Origin: CAITUY01 sp964611575
Lineage (GTDB): Bacteria; Verrucomicrobiota; Kiritimatiellia; CAIKKV01; CAITUY01
Length of the DNA: 64,000 bases
Direction of reading: 5' to 3'
Assembly (NCBI GenBank): GCA_964611575.1
Contig: CAZTAJ010000007.1
Coordinates: 1 to 64,000, forward strand
The notes beneath the pieces are model-generated. The model was given only the letters and a program-made list of their open reading frames with translations, had not been told where the DNA came from and made no database searches. The position numbers and the translations under genes are program-made. Of the stretch, positions 9,334 through 16,619 are shown piece by piece (the first letter of the stretch is position 1; every line of letters starts with the position of its first letter).

Positions 9334-9615
9334 TTAGCCCAGGATCGCATCCTTGCAGGCTTTCGCGACGCGGAACTTCACCACGCGCTTCGCGGGAATC
9401 TTGATCGTCGCGCCCGTCGCGGGGTTGCGGCCCATGCGAGCCTTGCGGTTGACCAGGACGAGCTTGCCGAGACCGGGAACCGTAAACCCGTTCTTCGCGT
9501 TCTTGTAAGCCAGCGCCACCAGGGCCTCGATCACTGCCCCTGCCTGCTTCTTCGAGATTTCCGTCGCCTCAGCCACGCCCGCCACGATCTGACTCTTTGT
9601 CAACGCCTTCGCCAT
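9334..9615 (-). CDS. hup: HU-family DNA-binding protein
   Basis: 93 residues. HU proteins are small basic dimers that bend and compact DNA. The sequence starts MAKALTKSQIVAGVAE, has the dimerisation helices with KKQAGAVIEALVALA, and the DNA-binding arm region GKLVLVNRKARMGRNPATG followed by the KIPAKRVVKFRVAKACK strand. A strong AGAGGAG site precedes the ATG. It has its own terminator and a candidate promoter and looks monocistronic. It could instead be an IHF-like paralogue, but the arm sequence is HU-like. Confidence 0.95.
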   Translation of the reverse strand: MAKALTKSQIVAGVAEATEISKKQAGAVIEALVALAYKNAKNGFTVPGLGKLVLVNRKARMGRNPATGATIKIPAKRVVKFRVAKACKDAILG

Positions 9616-9675
9616 TAGAGTAACTCCTCTTGGGGATTCGGCCGCATCACCATGATACGGCCTCCTAGGTACGCG

Positions 9676-9703
9676 ACAATAGCGCTTTTACTGGGCAATG
9701 CAA
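9676..9703 (-). promoter_or_regulatory. Candidate sigma-70-type promoter of the HU gene
   Basis: On the minus strand TTGCAT (9698-9703) and TATTGT (9676-9681) are separated by 16 bases, about 60 bases upstream of the HU start codon. Confidence 0.45.
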
Positions 9704-9711
9704 GCGCGATG

Positions 9712-9725
9712 TTGATTTTTATCAA
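9712..9725. promoter_or_regulatory. FNR/CRP-type box upstream of the HU promoter
   Basis: TTGAT, four bases, ATCAA: an exact match to the textbook FNR-family consensus. Its centre is about 50 bases upstream of the start of transcription predicted from the adjacent promoter elements. It also lies just beyond the end of galK. Function is inferred from sequence only. Confidence 0.4.
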
Positions 9726-9749
9726 TGCTGGCAAGGGTTTGAGGCCCGT

Positions 9750-10919
9750 TCAACCCGCCAACACGCGGGCGCCGTCTGACGGCCGGATCGTCATGGTCGT
9801 GCAAGGGTGACCGAACGCCTGGCGATAGGCTTCGGCCAGATGGTCGCCCACCCCCACCGCATCGCCGGCCCGCACGAGCACGACCACGCTCCCGCCGAAC
9901 CCGCCGCCCGACAGCCGCGCCCCGAGCACTTTCGGGTTCATCCGGGCCGCGGCGACCAGCACATCGAGTTCGCGACAGGAGTTCTCGAACTGGGTCCGGG
10001 AGCTTTCATGCGAGTCGAACATCAGGCGGCCGAATGCGGCCAGATCATGCCGCGCCAGGCAGTCCCGGCCCTTGAGCACACGGGTGTTCTCGCCGATGAT
10101 GTGCGCCGCACGCCGGGCCGCAATCGGGTTCATCTTCGCCCGGTGTTGTTCCCACTCGTCCCACGAGACGTCGCGCAGCGCCTGCACAGGATGCGGCAAC
10201 ACTGATGCAAAGAACCGCGCCGCCTCTTCACACCGTTCCCGGCGCTCGTTGTACTCCGACTCGACCAGCGAGTGTTTGACTGCCGTGTTGCAGATCAGGA
10301 AACACGCGTCAGCGCCCAACGGAACGGCGGTCGCCACCAAGGTACGGAAATCCGACATGACCAGCGCGTTCTCGCGGCCAAACAGGCTGGAGAGCTGATC
10401 CATCAACCCGCATTTGACGCCGGCATAGTCGTGTTCCGCCGCCTGCCCGATCCTGGCCAGGTCAAGCGGCGCAAGGGTCAACCCATGGAGCCGAGCCAAC
10501 GCCATGCCCGCGCTCATTTCCAGCGCCGCCGAACTGGACAAGCCGGCGCCCAACGGCACGTTGCCGCCTAGCAATCCCAGAAAACCGGTGTTCATCGTGC
10601 CCTGTTTCCGCAGTCCCGCCACAACCCCTTTAACGTAGTTGGCCCACGCCATGACCTTGGACGGAGCCGGGTCCGCAACAGAGAAACGGCATTCCTGCAT
10701 CACGTCGCCGGCCAGCAGGCGGCACTCCGGGCCCGACGACAACGCTGCCAGGAAATAGGTTCCGCGATCGATGGCCGCGGACAGCACGTAGCCCTCGTTG
10801 TAGTCGGTGTGATTGCCCAGGACTTCCACGCGGCCCGGGGCATACGCCACCACCGTCGGCGCCGTTCCGAACTGGGCGCAAAAGGTCTTTTTCAGAGTCG
10901 TCAGCAAATCGTTAGTCAT
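9750..10919 (-). CDS. galK: Galactokinase
   Basis: 389 residues, standard for GalK. It phosphorylates galactose at C1 with ATP in the Leloir pathway. GHMP-kinase motifs are all present: the galactokinase signature PGRVEVLGNHTDYN near residue 28, the phosphate loop GAGLSSSAALE near residue 125, and the C-terminal GGGFGGSVVVL. The ATG at 10919 follows GAGGGAATAGACG. No other Leloir gene is nearby. An N-acetylgalactosamine kinase cannot be ruled out, but the motif set is galactokinase-like. Confidence 0.93.
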   Translation of the reverse strand: MTNDLLTTLKKTFCAQFGTAPTVVAYAPGRVEVLGNHTDYNEGYVLSAAIDRGTYFLAALSSGPECRLLAGDVMQECRFSVADPAPSKVMAWANYVKGVVAGLRKQGTMNTGFLGLLGGNVPLGAGLSSSAALEMSAGMALARLHGLTLAPLDLARIGQAAEHDYAGVKCGLMDQLSSLFGRENALVMSDFRTLVATAVPLGADACFLICNTAVKHSLVESEYNERRERCEEAARFFASVLPHPVQALRDVSWDEWEQHRAKMNPIAARRAAHIIGENTRVLKGRDCLARHDLAAFGRLMFDSHESSRTQFENSCRELDVLVAAARMNPKVLGARLSGGGFGGSVVVLVRAGDAVGVGDHLAEAYRQAFGHPCTTMTIRPSDGARVLAG

Positions 10920-11031
10920 CGTCTATTCCCTCTGTGTCGATATTCCCTGACGACGCAATCGCAACCTACACGATGCTTTTCCGGGCCTCAGGGCGATTCA
11001 TTGGTGGATCCACCGGGAGTAACCGCCGAGG

Positions 11032-11274
11032 TCACAAGCCGAGTTCGGCCAACACTTGCTCAACTGTCACCCCGTGATGGGCGGCAACGCTCTTCAGGAT
11101 GCTGCTCAAAGTGCCGACCTTAATGGGAGTGTGGACCGGGATGGTCTCGTGGTGTTCGCCATCACGCGTGGTGCTGACACGTACATGAGTACCTTTCTGG
11201 CGCGTCACCACGTAGCCAAAGAAACGCAGGGCCTTGATCAGATCCTGCCCCGAGATATCTCGCGGCAGCCTCAC
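11032..11274 (-). CDS. hicA: HicA-family mRNA interferase toxin
   Basis: 80 residues. HicA toxins are small double-stranded-RNA-binding-fold RNases that cleave mRNA. The protein shows the family pattern: ISGQDLIKALRFFGYVVTRQKGTHVRV with the active histidine in KGTHVRV, then TIPVHTPIKVGTLSSILKSV. Its start overlaps the end of the antitoxin-like gene by 4 bases, the usual toxin-antitoxin coupling, here with antitoxin first. Confidence 0.9.
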   Translation of the reverse strand: MRLPRDISGQDLIKALRFFGYVVTRQKGTHVRVSTTRDGEHHETIPVHTPIKVGTLSSILKSVAAHHGVTVEQVLAELGL

Positions 11275-11483
11275 ACCGCAAGCACCTCATCGCGCACAAA
11301 ATGCAGTCTCACGATGCCGGGGAGGGCTTTGGGATCATCAAAATGACAATCCACAGCCTCCCTCACGTTGCGGCGCAAGTCATCCAATGTGTCGGCCTGC
11401 GTATGGATGCCATAGCCCAGAGCAGATGCCGTATATCCTCCATCCACATCGTCTTCCCGCACCTCGAAGATGAGTTCCTTCAT
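11271..11483 (-). CDS. hicB: HicB-like antitoxin
   Basis: 70 residues from the ATG at 11483; an upstream start at 11567 is open but gives an unrelated extension. The sequence has the HicB partial RNase-H-like fold pattern (EVREDDVDGGYTASALGYGI, then DTLDDLRRNVREAVDCHF). It lacks a C-terminal DNA-binding helix, so autoregulation would need another protein. It overlaps hicA by 4 bases. The 163 bases upstream, toward ligA, hold no recognised gene. Confidence 0.85.
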   Translation of the reverse strand: MKELIFEVREDDVDGGYTASALGYGIHTQADTLDDLRRNVREAVDCHFDDPKALPGIVRLHFVRDEVLAV

Positions 11484-11646
11484 GTCCGTATATTGCCACA
11501 AATGACCGCAAAGAAACAGCCGCTTTTGGGGCCTCTGAAGTTCACGCACCCCAACTACCTCAGTCAACCTGTGTCGCTACGTCTTCACCCGTCGGTTGGT
11601 TCTTCACAACGCCGTGAACTTCATTTTCTTGACGGGACGATGTGCG

Positions 11647-14019
11647 TCACAAGGCCAACTCCGGTTGATCACTCTGCGATTCGTTGACTTCGCCTCGGTG
11701 CTTTCCAAGTCTCCGCAAGAATTCTGCCTCAGTGAGAATCGGCACTCCAAGTTCCCGAGCTTTGGCCAGCTTTAAACCGGCTTCCTTCCCTGCCACGACG
11801 TAATCGGTGTTCCTGCTCACAGTGGCCGTGACACTGCCGCCACGGGTTCGAATCGCCTCGGCTGCCTGGTCGCGCGTCATGGATTCCAGGGTCCCCGTCA
11901 GGACGACCGTTTTGCCGGCGAACACCTGAGCCACCCCGGCGGCGCCCGCGTCAGGGCCACCCCGGGGGGCGATCCCAAGGAGCTTGAGGCGGCGCACGAC
12001 ACCCCCCCCTGCCGTCGAAGCGAAGAAATCCACCACACTACGGGCCACTTCAGGCTCGATCTCCGTCGTGACATCAAACAAGGGCGGGGAGTTCGACTTG
12101 CGCTTCTCCCGTCTCTTGAGTGAGACGTTGACCCCGGCCTCGTGCAGCCGGGCGACCGCCTCTTCAATCTGCCGGTTGAGGGCCTGATGTCGCTCCGCCA
12201 GGCTCTTCCGCTCCGCCTCGCTCTTCTTTCGGTTGTCCTTGGAGTCGGGATTGACCTGCCGTGTCTCATCAACCCATCTTCTGAGTTCCAGGAGACGACC
12301 CAGCACCGGCGAATCGGCGACATCCTCCATATCACGATGCACACGACCGACCTGCAGGGCGGCGATCTCCCCCACATTCTGGATCCCAAGCGCATGCAAC
12401 CATCTAGCCAACGACATGGACCGGGCCCGTTCGAGGCCATCGATGACCTTGGCGGCGTTCTTCACGCCGAACACGCGGGGCGCCTGTTGGGTGCCGAGAT
12501 TCAGAGCGCCCAGTTGGTCAAGGCCGAGTCCGAACAGATCCAGTGGCTCCTTGGCCAGCCCGCTTTCGACGAGTTTCTCCGCCACAACACCCCCGAGCCC
12601 CTCGATATCGAGCGCGCTGCGTTGAGCGAAGAACTCGATCCGGCGCACCCGCTGCGCCGGGCACGCGGCAATGTTGTCGCAGCGCCAGGCAACTTCATCC
12701 TTCCCGCCTGCCGCCGACACGCGCTGCCTGGAGATGGTGCCGCCGCAGGCGGGACAACGGTTGTGTACGTGTTTGGCCAAGTCGAATGGTGCGGCACCGC
12801 GAGCGTGTTTTGACTCCACAACTTCGACTACTTCGGGGATCACCATGCCCGCTTTGCGAACAATGACCGTGTCGCCAATGTGGATGTGCTTGCGCCTGAT
12901 CTCGTCCTCATTGTGCAGGGTCGCCCGGGAAATCGTCGAACCCTGCACGAAGACCGGCGTCAACTCGGCCACCGGAGTGAGGACGCCGGTGCGGCCGACC
13001 TGTACGGTGATGCCCTGCAGCGTGGTGGTGGCCACCTTGATCCAGTGTTCGGGCTTGTAGACCATGGCGTAGCCGGGCGTTTTCGTTTTCGCTGGAACGC
13101 GGCGCCCTTGGTCCAGGTTGTTGAGCTTTACCACAATGCCGTCGAGTTCGTAAGCGACGCGGGTGCGCAAGTCCGTGGCTTCGTCATGATGCGAGACAAT
13201 CTCGTCCTCGTAGCGGCGGAGAACTTCCTCCATCGACTCGCACAACCACCAGGGCTGGACGGTCGGAAGGCCCAGCGCCTGCAATGCGCTCAACGCCTCG
13301 GCATGAGTGGTGAACGTGACACCACGGGTCTCGCCGACCGCGTAGAACACAGCGCTGAGGGGGCGGCTGGCGACCATGCGCGGATCGAGCTGCTTCAGGG
13401 TGCCGGCCGTGGCATTGCGGGAGTTCGGGAAGGGCTCCTCGCCGGCTTCGCGCAACCGGTCGTTCAGCGTTCCGAAATCCTGAATCGCGATATAGGCCTC
13501 ACCCCGCACCTCCAGCAACTCCGGAGGACGATCGGTATGCAACCGCATGGGGAGGGAGCGGAGGGTCCGCACGTTGGCGGTAATGTCATCACCCTCAATG
13601 CCGTTTCCACGGGTTGCCCCCAAGTCGAGCAGGCCATTCACATACCGCACACTGATGGACACGCCGTCAATCTTGGGTTCGAGGACGTATTCCACCCTCT
13701 CGCCAGGCAGTTGCCGCCGGATCTCTGCATCGAACTTCCGGAGCCCTTCGAGCGTGTCGGACTTCCCCAGCGAAAGCATGGGGATCGCATGACGAACGCT
13801 CCTGAATTCCTTGAGGGGCTGACCGCCCACCCGCTGCGAGGGCGAATCGGGCGTGACCAATCCGGGGAACTGCGCCTCCAGACCCTCCAGTTCCCGATAC
13901 AGTGCATCATAGTCCCAATCGGAAATCTCCGGCCGGGCCTCAACGTAGTAGAGACGGTCATGGCGGGCGATCTCGGCACGCAGTTCCGCAAGACGCTGCC
14001 GGGCTTGGGTCTCATTCAT
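11647..14019 (-). CDS. ligA: NAD+-dependent DNA ligase with an enlarged helix-hairpin-helix region
   Basis: 790 residues from the ATG at 14019; a TTG start 27 bases further out is less likely. LigA seals nicks using NAD+. Order: Ia domain with YYVEARPEISDWDYD, adenylation domain with the active lysine in EPKIDG near residue 113 and GATRGNGIEGDD, OB fold, four-cysteine zinc finger (CPACGG ... CDNIAACPAQ), helix-hairpin-helix domain, and BRCT (GKTVVLTGTLESMTRDQA). Typical LigA is about 670 residues. The excess is mostly a charged Lys/Arg/Glu-rich coiled-coil-like insert (DNRKKSEAERKSLAERHQ onward, about 90 residues) within the HhH region. Confidence 0.95.
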   Translation of the reverse strand: MNETQARQRLAELRAEIARHDRLYYVEARPEISDWDYDALYRELEGLEAQFPGLVTPDSPSQRVGGQPLKEFRSVRHAIPMLSLGKSDTLEGLRKFDAEIRRQLPGERVEYVLEPKIDGVSISVRYVNGLLDLGATRGNGIEGDDITANVRTLRSLPMRLHTDRPPELLEVRGEAYIAIQDFGTLNDRLREAGEEPFPNSRNATAGTLKQLDPRMVASRPLSAVFYAVGETRGVTFTTHAEALSALQALGLPTVQPWWLCESMEEVLRRYEDEIVSHHDEATDLRTRVAYELDGIVVKLNNLDQGRRVPAKTKTPGYAMVYKPEHWIKVATTTLQGITVQVGRTGVLTPVAELTPVFVQGSTISRATLHNEDEIRRKHIHIGDTVIVRKAGMVIPEVVEVVESKHARGAAPFDLAKHVHNRCPACGGTISRQRVSAAGGKDEVAWRCDNIAACPAQRVRRIEFFAQRSALDIEGLGGVVAEKLVESGLAKEPLDLFGLGLDQLGALNLGTQQAPRVFGVKNAAKVIDGLERARSMSLARWLHALGIQNVGEIAALQVGRVHRDMEDVADSPVLGRLLELRRWVDETRQVNPDSKDNRKKSEAERKSLAERHQALNRQIEEAVARLHEAGVNVSLKRREKRKSNSPPLFDVTTEIEPEVARSVVDFFASTAGGGVVRRLKLLGIAPRGGPDAGAAGVAQVFAGKTVVLTGTLESMTRDQAAEAIRTRGGSVTATVSRNTDYVVAGKEAGLKLAKARELGVPILTEAEFLRRLGKHRGEVNESQSDQPELAL

Positions 14020-14058
14020 GGCCGACCCCAGGTGCGGATGAAACAACGGGTTCCCGTC

Positions 14059-14247
14059 TCAATCATCGAGCGGCATCGGGTTGCAGAGGTTGCCCTCGTG
14101 GTCCGCAACGCGCCCGCAGTTGAAGCACATGAACCGGGGGTTCTTGATCATGGCCTTGATCTCTTCAAATTCACCTTTGCCGGCCAGTACGCAAAGATGG
14201 CCGGGATGACCGTGCTCGTGCTTGCAGACTTTCTTCTTGTCACTCAT
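14059..14247 (-). CDS. Small Cys/His protein of unknown function
   Basis: 62 residues, ATG preceded by AAGGAAAGGG. The protein is rich in potential metal ligands: CKHEHGHPGHLC in the first 20 residues and a zinc-ribbon-like MCFNCGR with a later NLCNP. The pattern suggests a structural zinc site. I do not recognise a named family; it reads like a conserved hypothetical. It lies 39 bases upstream of ligA and 48 bases after pgl on the same strand, so it is probably part of the same transcript. Confidence 0.75.
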   Translation of the reverse strand: MSDKKKVCKHEHGHPGHLCVLAGKGEFEEIKAMIKNPRFMCFNCGRVADHEGNLCNPMPLDD

Positions 14248-14295
14248 GGCTGCCCTTTCCTTCGCCCATGGTCCCGATCCGTTCCGGTTCGACCC

Positions 14296-14970
14296 TCACG
14301 CGGTCCAGAGTTGTACCGCCGCGGCATCGCGCACCGCACGCCCGGCCACCAGCGACTCGGGATCCTTCATCAAACGGGACACCACGTCCCGTTTGTCTTG
14401 TCCCATGGCCAGAAAGATAAGCACTTCGACCCGTTTCAGCAAGTCGGGCGTCACCGACACGCGATCGAGCCCTTCCCGACGGGACACCGCGACCGCCAGC
14501 GATCCCTCACCTCTTGCCAGGTCGTCGTCCGTGAACAGTGATGCCGTATGCCCATCCGCCCCCAAGCCCAACAGACCCAGGGTGATACGGCCGCCGCTCC
14601 GCACAAAGTGCTGCAGGGCGCAGGCGTAATCGGAGGCCGCCTTCTTGAGCGGCAATGCCGTCTTCACCTGTATGATGCGGTCGTCCTCCAACTCCAGTGC
14701 GTTCAACATCGGCCGGAGGCGCCCCAGATTGCTCTCGGGGGACTCCTCGGGCACCAGGCGTTCGTCCGCCAACAGCACGTGCAGGTCATCGGCGGCCCAG
14801 AAGCCGCGTTGTGCCACCTCCGCATACGCCGACACCGGCGTACGCCCACCGGAAAGCATTACGGCATGCGGCCGACCGAACGTGTGCTTGAAACGATCCT
14901 CGAGCAGGCCGGCGACCGCCGCCGTCATGTCCTCAGGCGATCGAAAATCACGCTTACGAATGGACCGCAT
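14296..14970 (-). CDS. pgl: 6-phosphogluconolactonase
   Basis: 224 residues, the DevB/SOL type. It hydrolyses 6-phosphogluconolactone, the second step of the oxidative pentose phosphate pathway. Visible features: MLSGGRTPVSAYAEVA near residue 40, VLLADERLVPEESPESN near residue 66, and GLLGLGADGHTASLFTDD near residue 136, all characteristic of the family. A GAGGAG site precedes the ATG. It lies 9 bases after zwf, so the two consecutive pathway steps are in one operon. Confidence 0.95.
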   Translation of the reverse strand: MRSIRKRDFRSPEDMTAAVAGLLEDRFKHTFGRPHAVMLSGGRTPVSAYAEVAQRGFWAADDLHVLLADERLVPEESPESNLGRLRPMLNALELEDDRIIQVKTALPLKKAASDYACALQHFVRSGGRITLGLLGLGADGHTASLFTDDDLARGEGSLAVAVSRREGLDRVSVTPDLLKRVEVLIFLAMGQDKRDVVSRLMKDPESLVAGRAVRDAAAVQLWTA

Positions 14971-14979
14971 GGCTGCTCC

Positions 14980-16443
14980 TCACGAGGGTGCGCCGCCACG
15001 GGCCGCCAGGCGGAATGCCGCCTCTGGGCCCCGACTGCCGGCCGCATACGCTTCCGGCGCCACGCGCCGGGACTCCAGGGCACGCAGAACCGGCGTGAAA
15101 ATATCCCACGCGACCGCGAGTTCATCCGCCCGGATGAACAGACTGCGATCGCCCCGGATCACGTCGAGCAGCAGGCATTCGTACGCATCCGGAATTTCGG
15201 TGTTGAAGGCGGCCTGGTAGCGCAAGTTGAGCGGGGTCGACTGCAGCGTCATCTTGAGGCCCGGGACCTTATTCATGATGCGCATCTCGATGGCCTCGTC
15301 AGGCTGCACGCGAATCACCATTTCGTTGGCGCCTGACGGCCCCACGGCGTCACCGAACAAATCGCCCGGCGCCCGGCGGAACCGGATGCGGACTTCATTG
15401 ACCCGAACGTCCAGCGCCTTGCCCGCCTCGATGAAGAACGGGATGCCGCGCCAGCGGTCGTTCCCGATGTGCAGCACCGCCGCGGCATAGGTGGGGGTCA
15501 TCGAATCCGGCGGCACGGTCGGTTCCTGGGTGTACGCCGGTCTGTTCGGCGACGCCGTGTACTGGCCCACAACCAGGTCGTCAAGCGTGACCGGCGCCAC
15601 GGCACGCAACAGGCGCACTTTCTCGTTCCGCACGGCGTCAGCCTCAAACCGGGCGGGGCGCTCCATGGCCAGAAGCGCGAGGATCTGCAACAGGTGGTTC
15701 TGCATCACGTCCCGAATGATGCCGAAGCCGTCGAAGTAACCGCCGCGCTGTCCGACCCCGACCGGTTCCTTCCACACGATGCGCACACTCTCGACATACT
15801 CGCGGTTCCACAACGGCTCGAAGACAATGTTGGCAAAGCGCAGCACCATCAGGTTTTGCACGATTTCTTTCCCGAGGTAGTGATCGATGCGGTAGGTGTT
15901 TTCCTCGGTGAAGACCTTGTGCATCTCACGCACCAGTGCATCGGATGAAGACCGATCAAGACCAAAAGGCTTTTCCACAACCATACGGGTCCATTCGCGG
16001 CCGGATCCGCACGCCACCAGTCCGGCATCGCCCAGCGCCCTCGCCACGTCGAGGAACACACCGGGCGGAATGGCCATGTAGAAGACGCGATGGCCCAGCT
16101 CCGGCCCTTCGACCTCTCGCATGACCTGGTACAGATCCAGGAAGGCATCCTTCGAGCCATAGGTGCCGGTGGAGTAGAAGCAACGCGCCAGGAATTCAGC
16201 CGTCCGGTCGGCACACGCCACACCGGGGGCGTAACGGCAGGTGAGATTCTCGGAAACCCGCTGCCGGAATGCCTCGTTTGTGAACGGCGTGCGTGCCAGG
16301 CCGAAAATGTGGAACGGTTCGGGCAGCAAGCCCTGACAGAAGAGGGCAAACAGCGCGGGAATGATCTTACGCTGCGCCAGGTCGCCCGAAGCGCCCACAA
16401 CGACGATCCCCAGCGGGCGCCCATCCGACAAGGAGGGTTTCAT
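14980..16443 (-). CDS. zwf: Glucose-6-phosphate dehydrogenase
   Basis: 487 residues from the ATG at 16443 (GGGAAAGAAG upstream). It oxidises glucose 6-phosphate with NAD(P)+. The N-terminal nucleotide loop is GASGDLAQRK, and the active-site signature RIDHYLGKE lies near residue 183, followed by QNLMVLRFAN. The C-terminal half has EAGKALDVRVNEVRIRF and the family's long beta sheet. The frame stays open beyond 16443, but those bases encode the Cys-rich miniprotein in another frame. The start overlaps that gene's stop by 4 bases. Confidence 0.95.
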   Translation of the reverse strand: MKPSLSDGRPLGIVVVGASGDLAQRKIIPALFALFCQGLLPEPFHIFGLARTPFTNEAFRQRVSENLTCRYAPGVACADRTAEFLARCFYSTGTYGSKDAFLDLYQVMREVEGPELGHRVFYMAIPPGVFLDVARALGDAGLVACGSGREWTRMVVEKPFGLDRSSSDALVREMHKVFTEENTYRIDHYLGKEIVQNLMVLRFANIVFEPLWNREYVESVRIVWKEPVGVGQRGGYFDGFGIIRDVMQNHLLQILALLAMERPARFEADAVRNEKVRLLRAVAPVTLDDLVVGQYTASPNRPAYTQEPTVPPDSMTPTYAAAVLHIGNDRWRGIPFFIEAGKALDVRVNEVRIRFRRAPGDLFGDAVGPSGANEMVIRVQPDEAIEMRIMNKVPGLKMTLQSTPLNLRYQAAFNTEIPDAYECLLLDVIRGDRSLFIRADELAVAWDIFTPVLRALESRRVAPEAYAAGSRGPEAAFRLAARGGAPS

Positions 16444-16619
16444 GGCTTCTTTCCCGCAACCGCGACGGACCGTACGCGCCCCCCGCACGAGCCCTTTGAA
16501 GACTCCGCCGCGGGCGACTTCACACACCATCCCTGGCAGGCGACGCAGCGCGCATCCGAACACCACTGGCACACCCGGCAGTCAGGACAGGCATGTTTCT
16601 TTGAGCGGCACGCCTTCAC
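16440..16619 (-). CDS. Cys-rich miniprotein between dsbD and zwf
   Basis: 59 residues with a GTG start. The first half is dominated by closely spaced cysteines: CPDCRVCQWCSDARCVAC, then a further GWC, eight cysteines within about 22 residues. The rest is low in features. Both ends argue that it is real: its GTG overlaps the dsbD stop by 4 bases (GTGA) and its own stop overlaps the zwf ATG by 4 bases (ATGA), a perfectly coupled three-gene string. It may bind zinc or an iron-sulfur centre, or be a DsbD substrate. No family name is assigned. Confidence 0.75.
   Translation of the reverse strand: MKACRSKKHACPDCRVCQWCSDARCVACQGWCVKSPAAESSKGSCGGRVRSVAVAGKKP

Noticed and set aside
11840..11870. A GGTTCGAATC stretch suggesting a tRNA T-loop
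   Set aside because: It lies inside the BRCT-coding part of ligA and has no acceptor, D or anticodon stem around it.
12880..14541. A 553-residue plus-strand frame opposite ligA
   Set aside because: It is the antisense shadow of ligA and neighbours; composition is His/Gln/Arg-rich with no domain.
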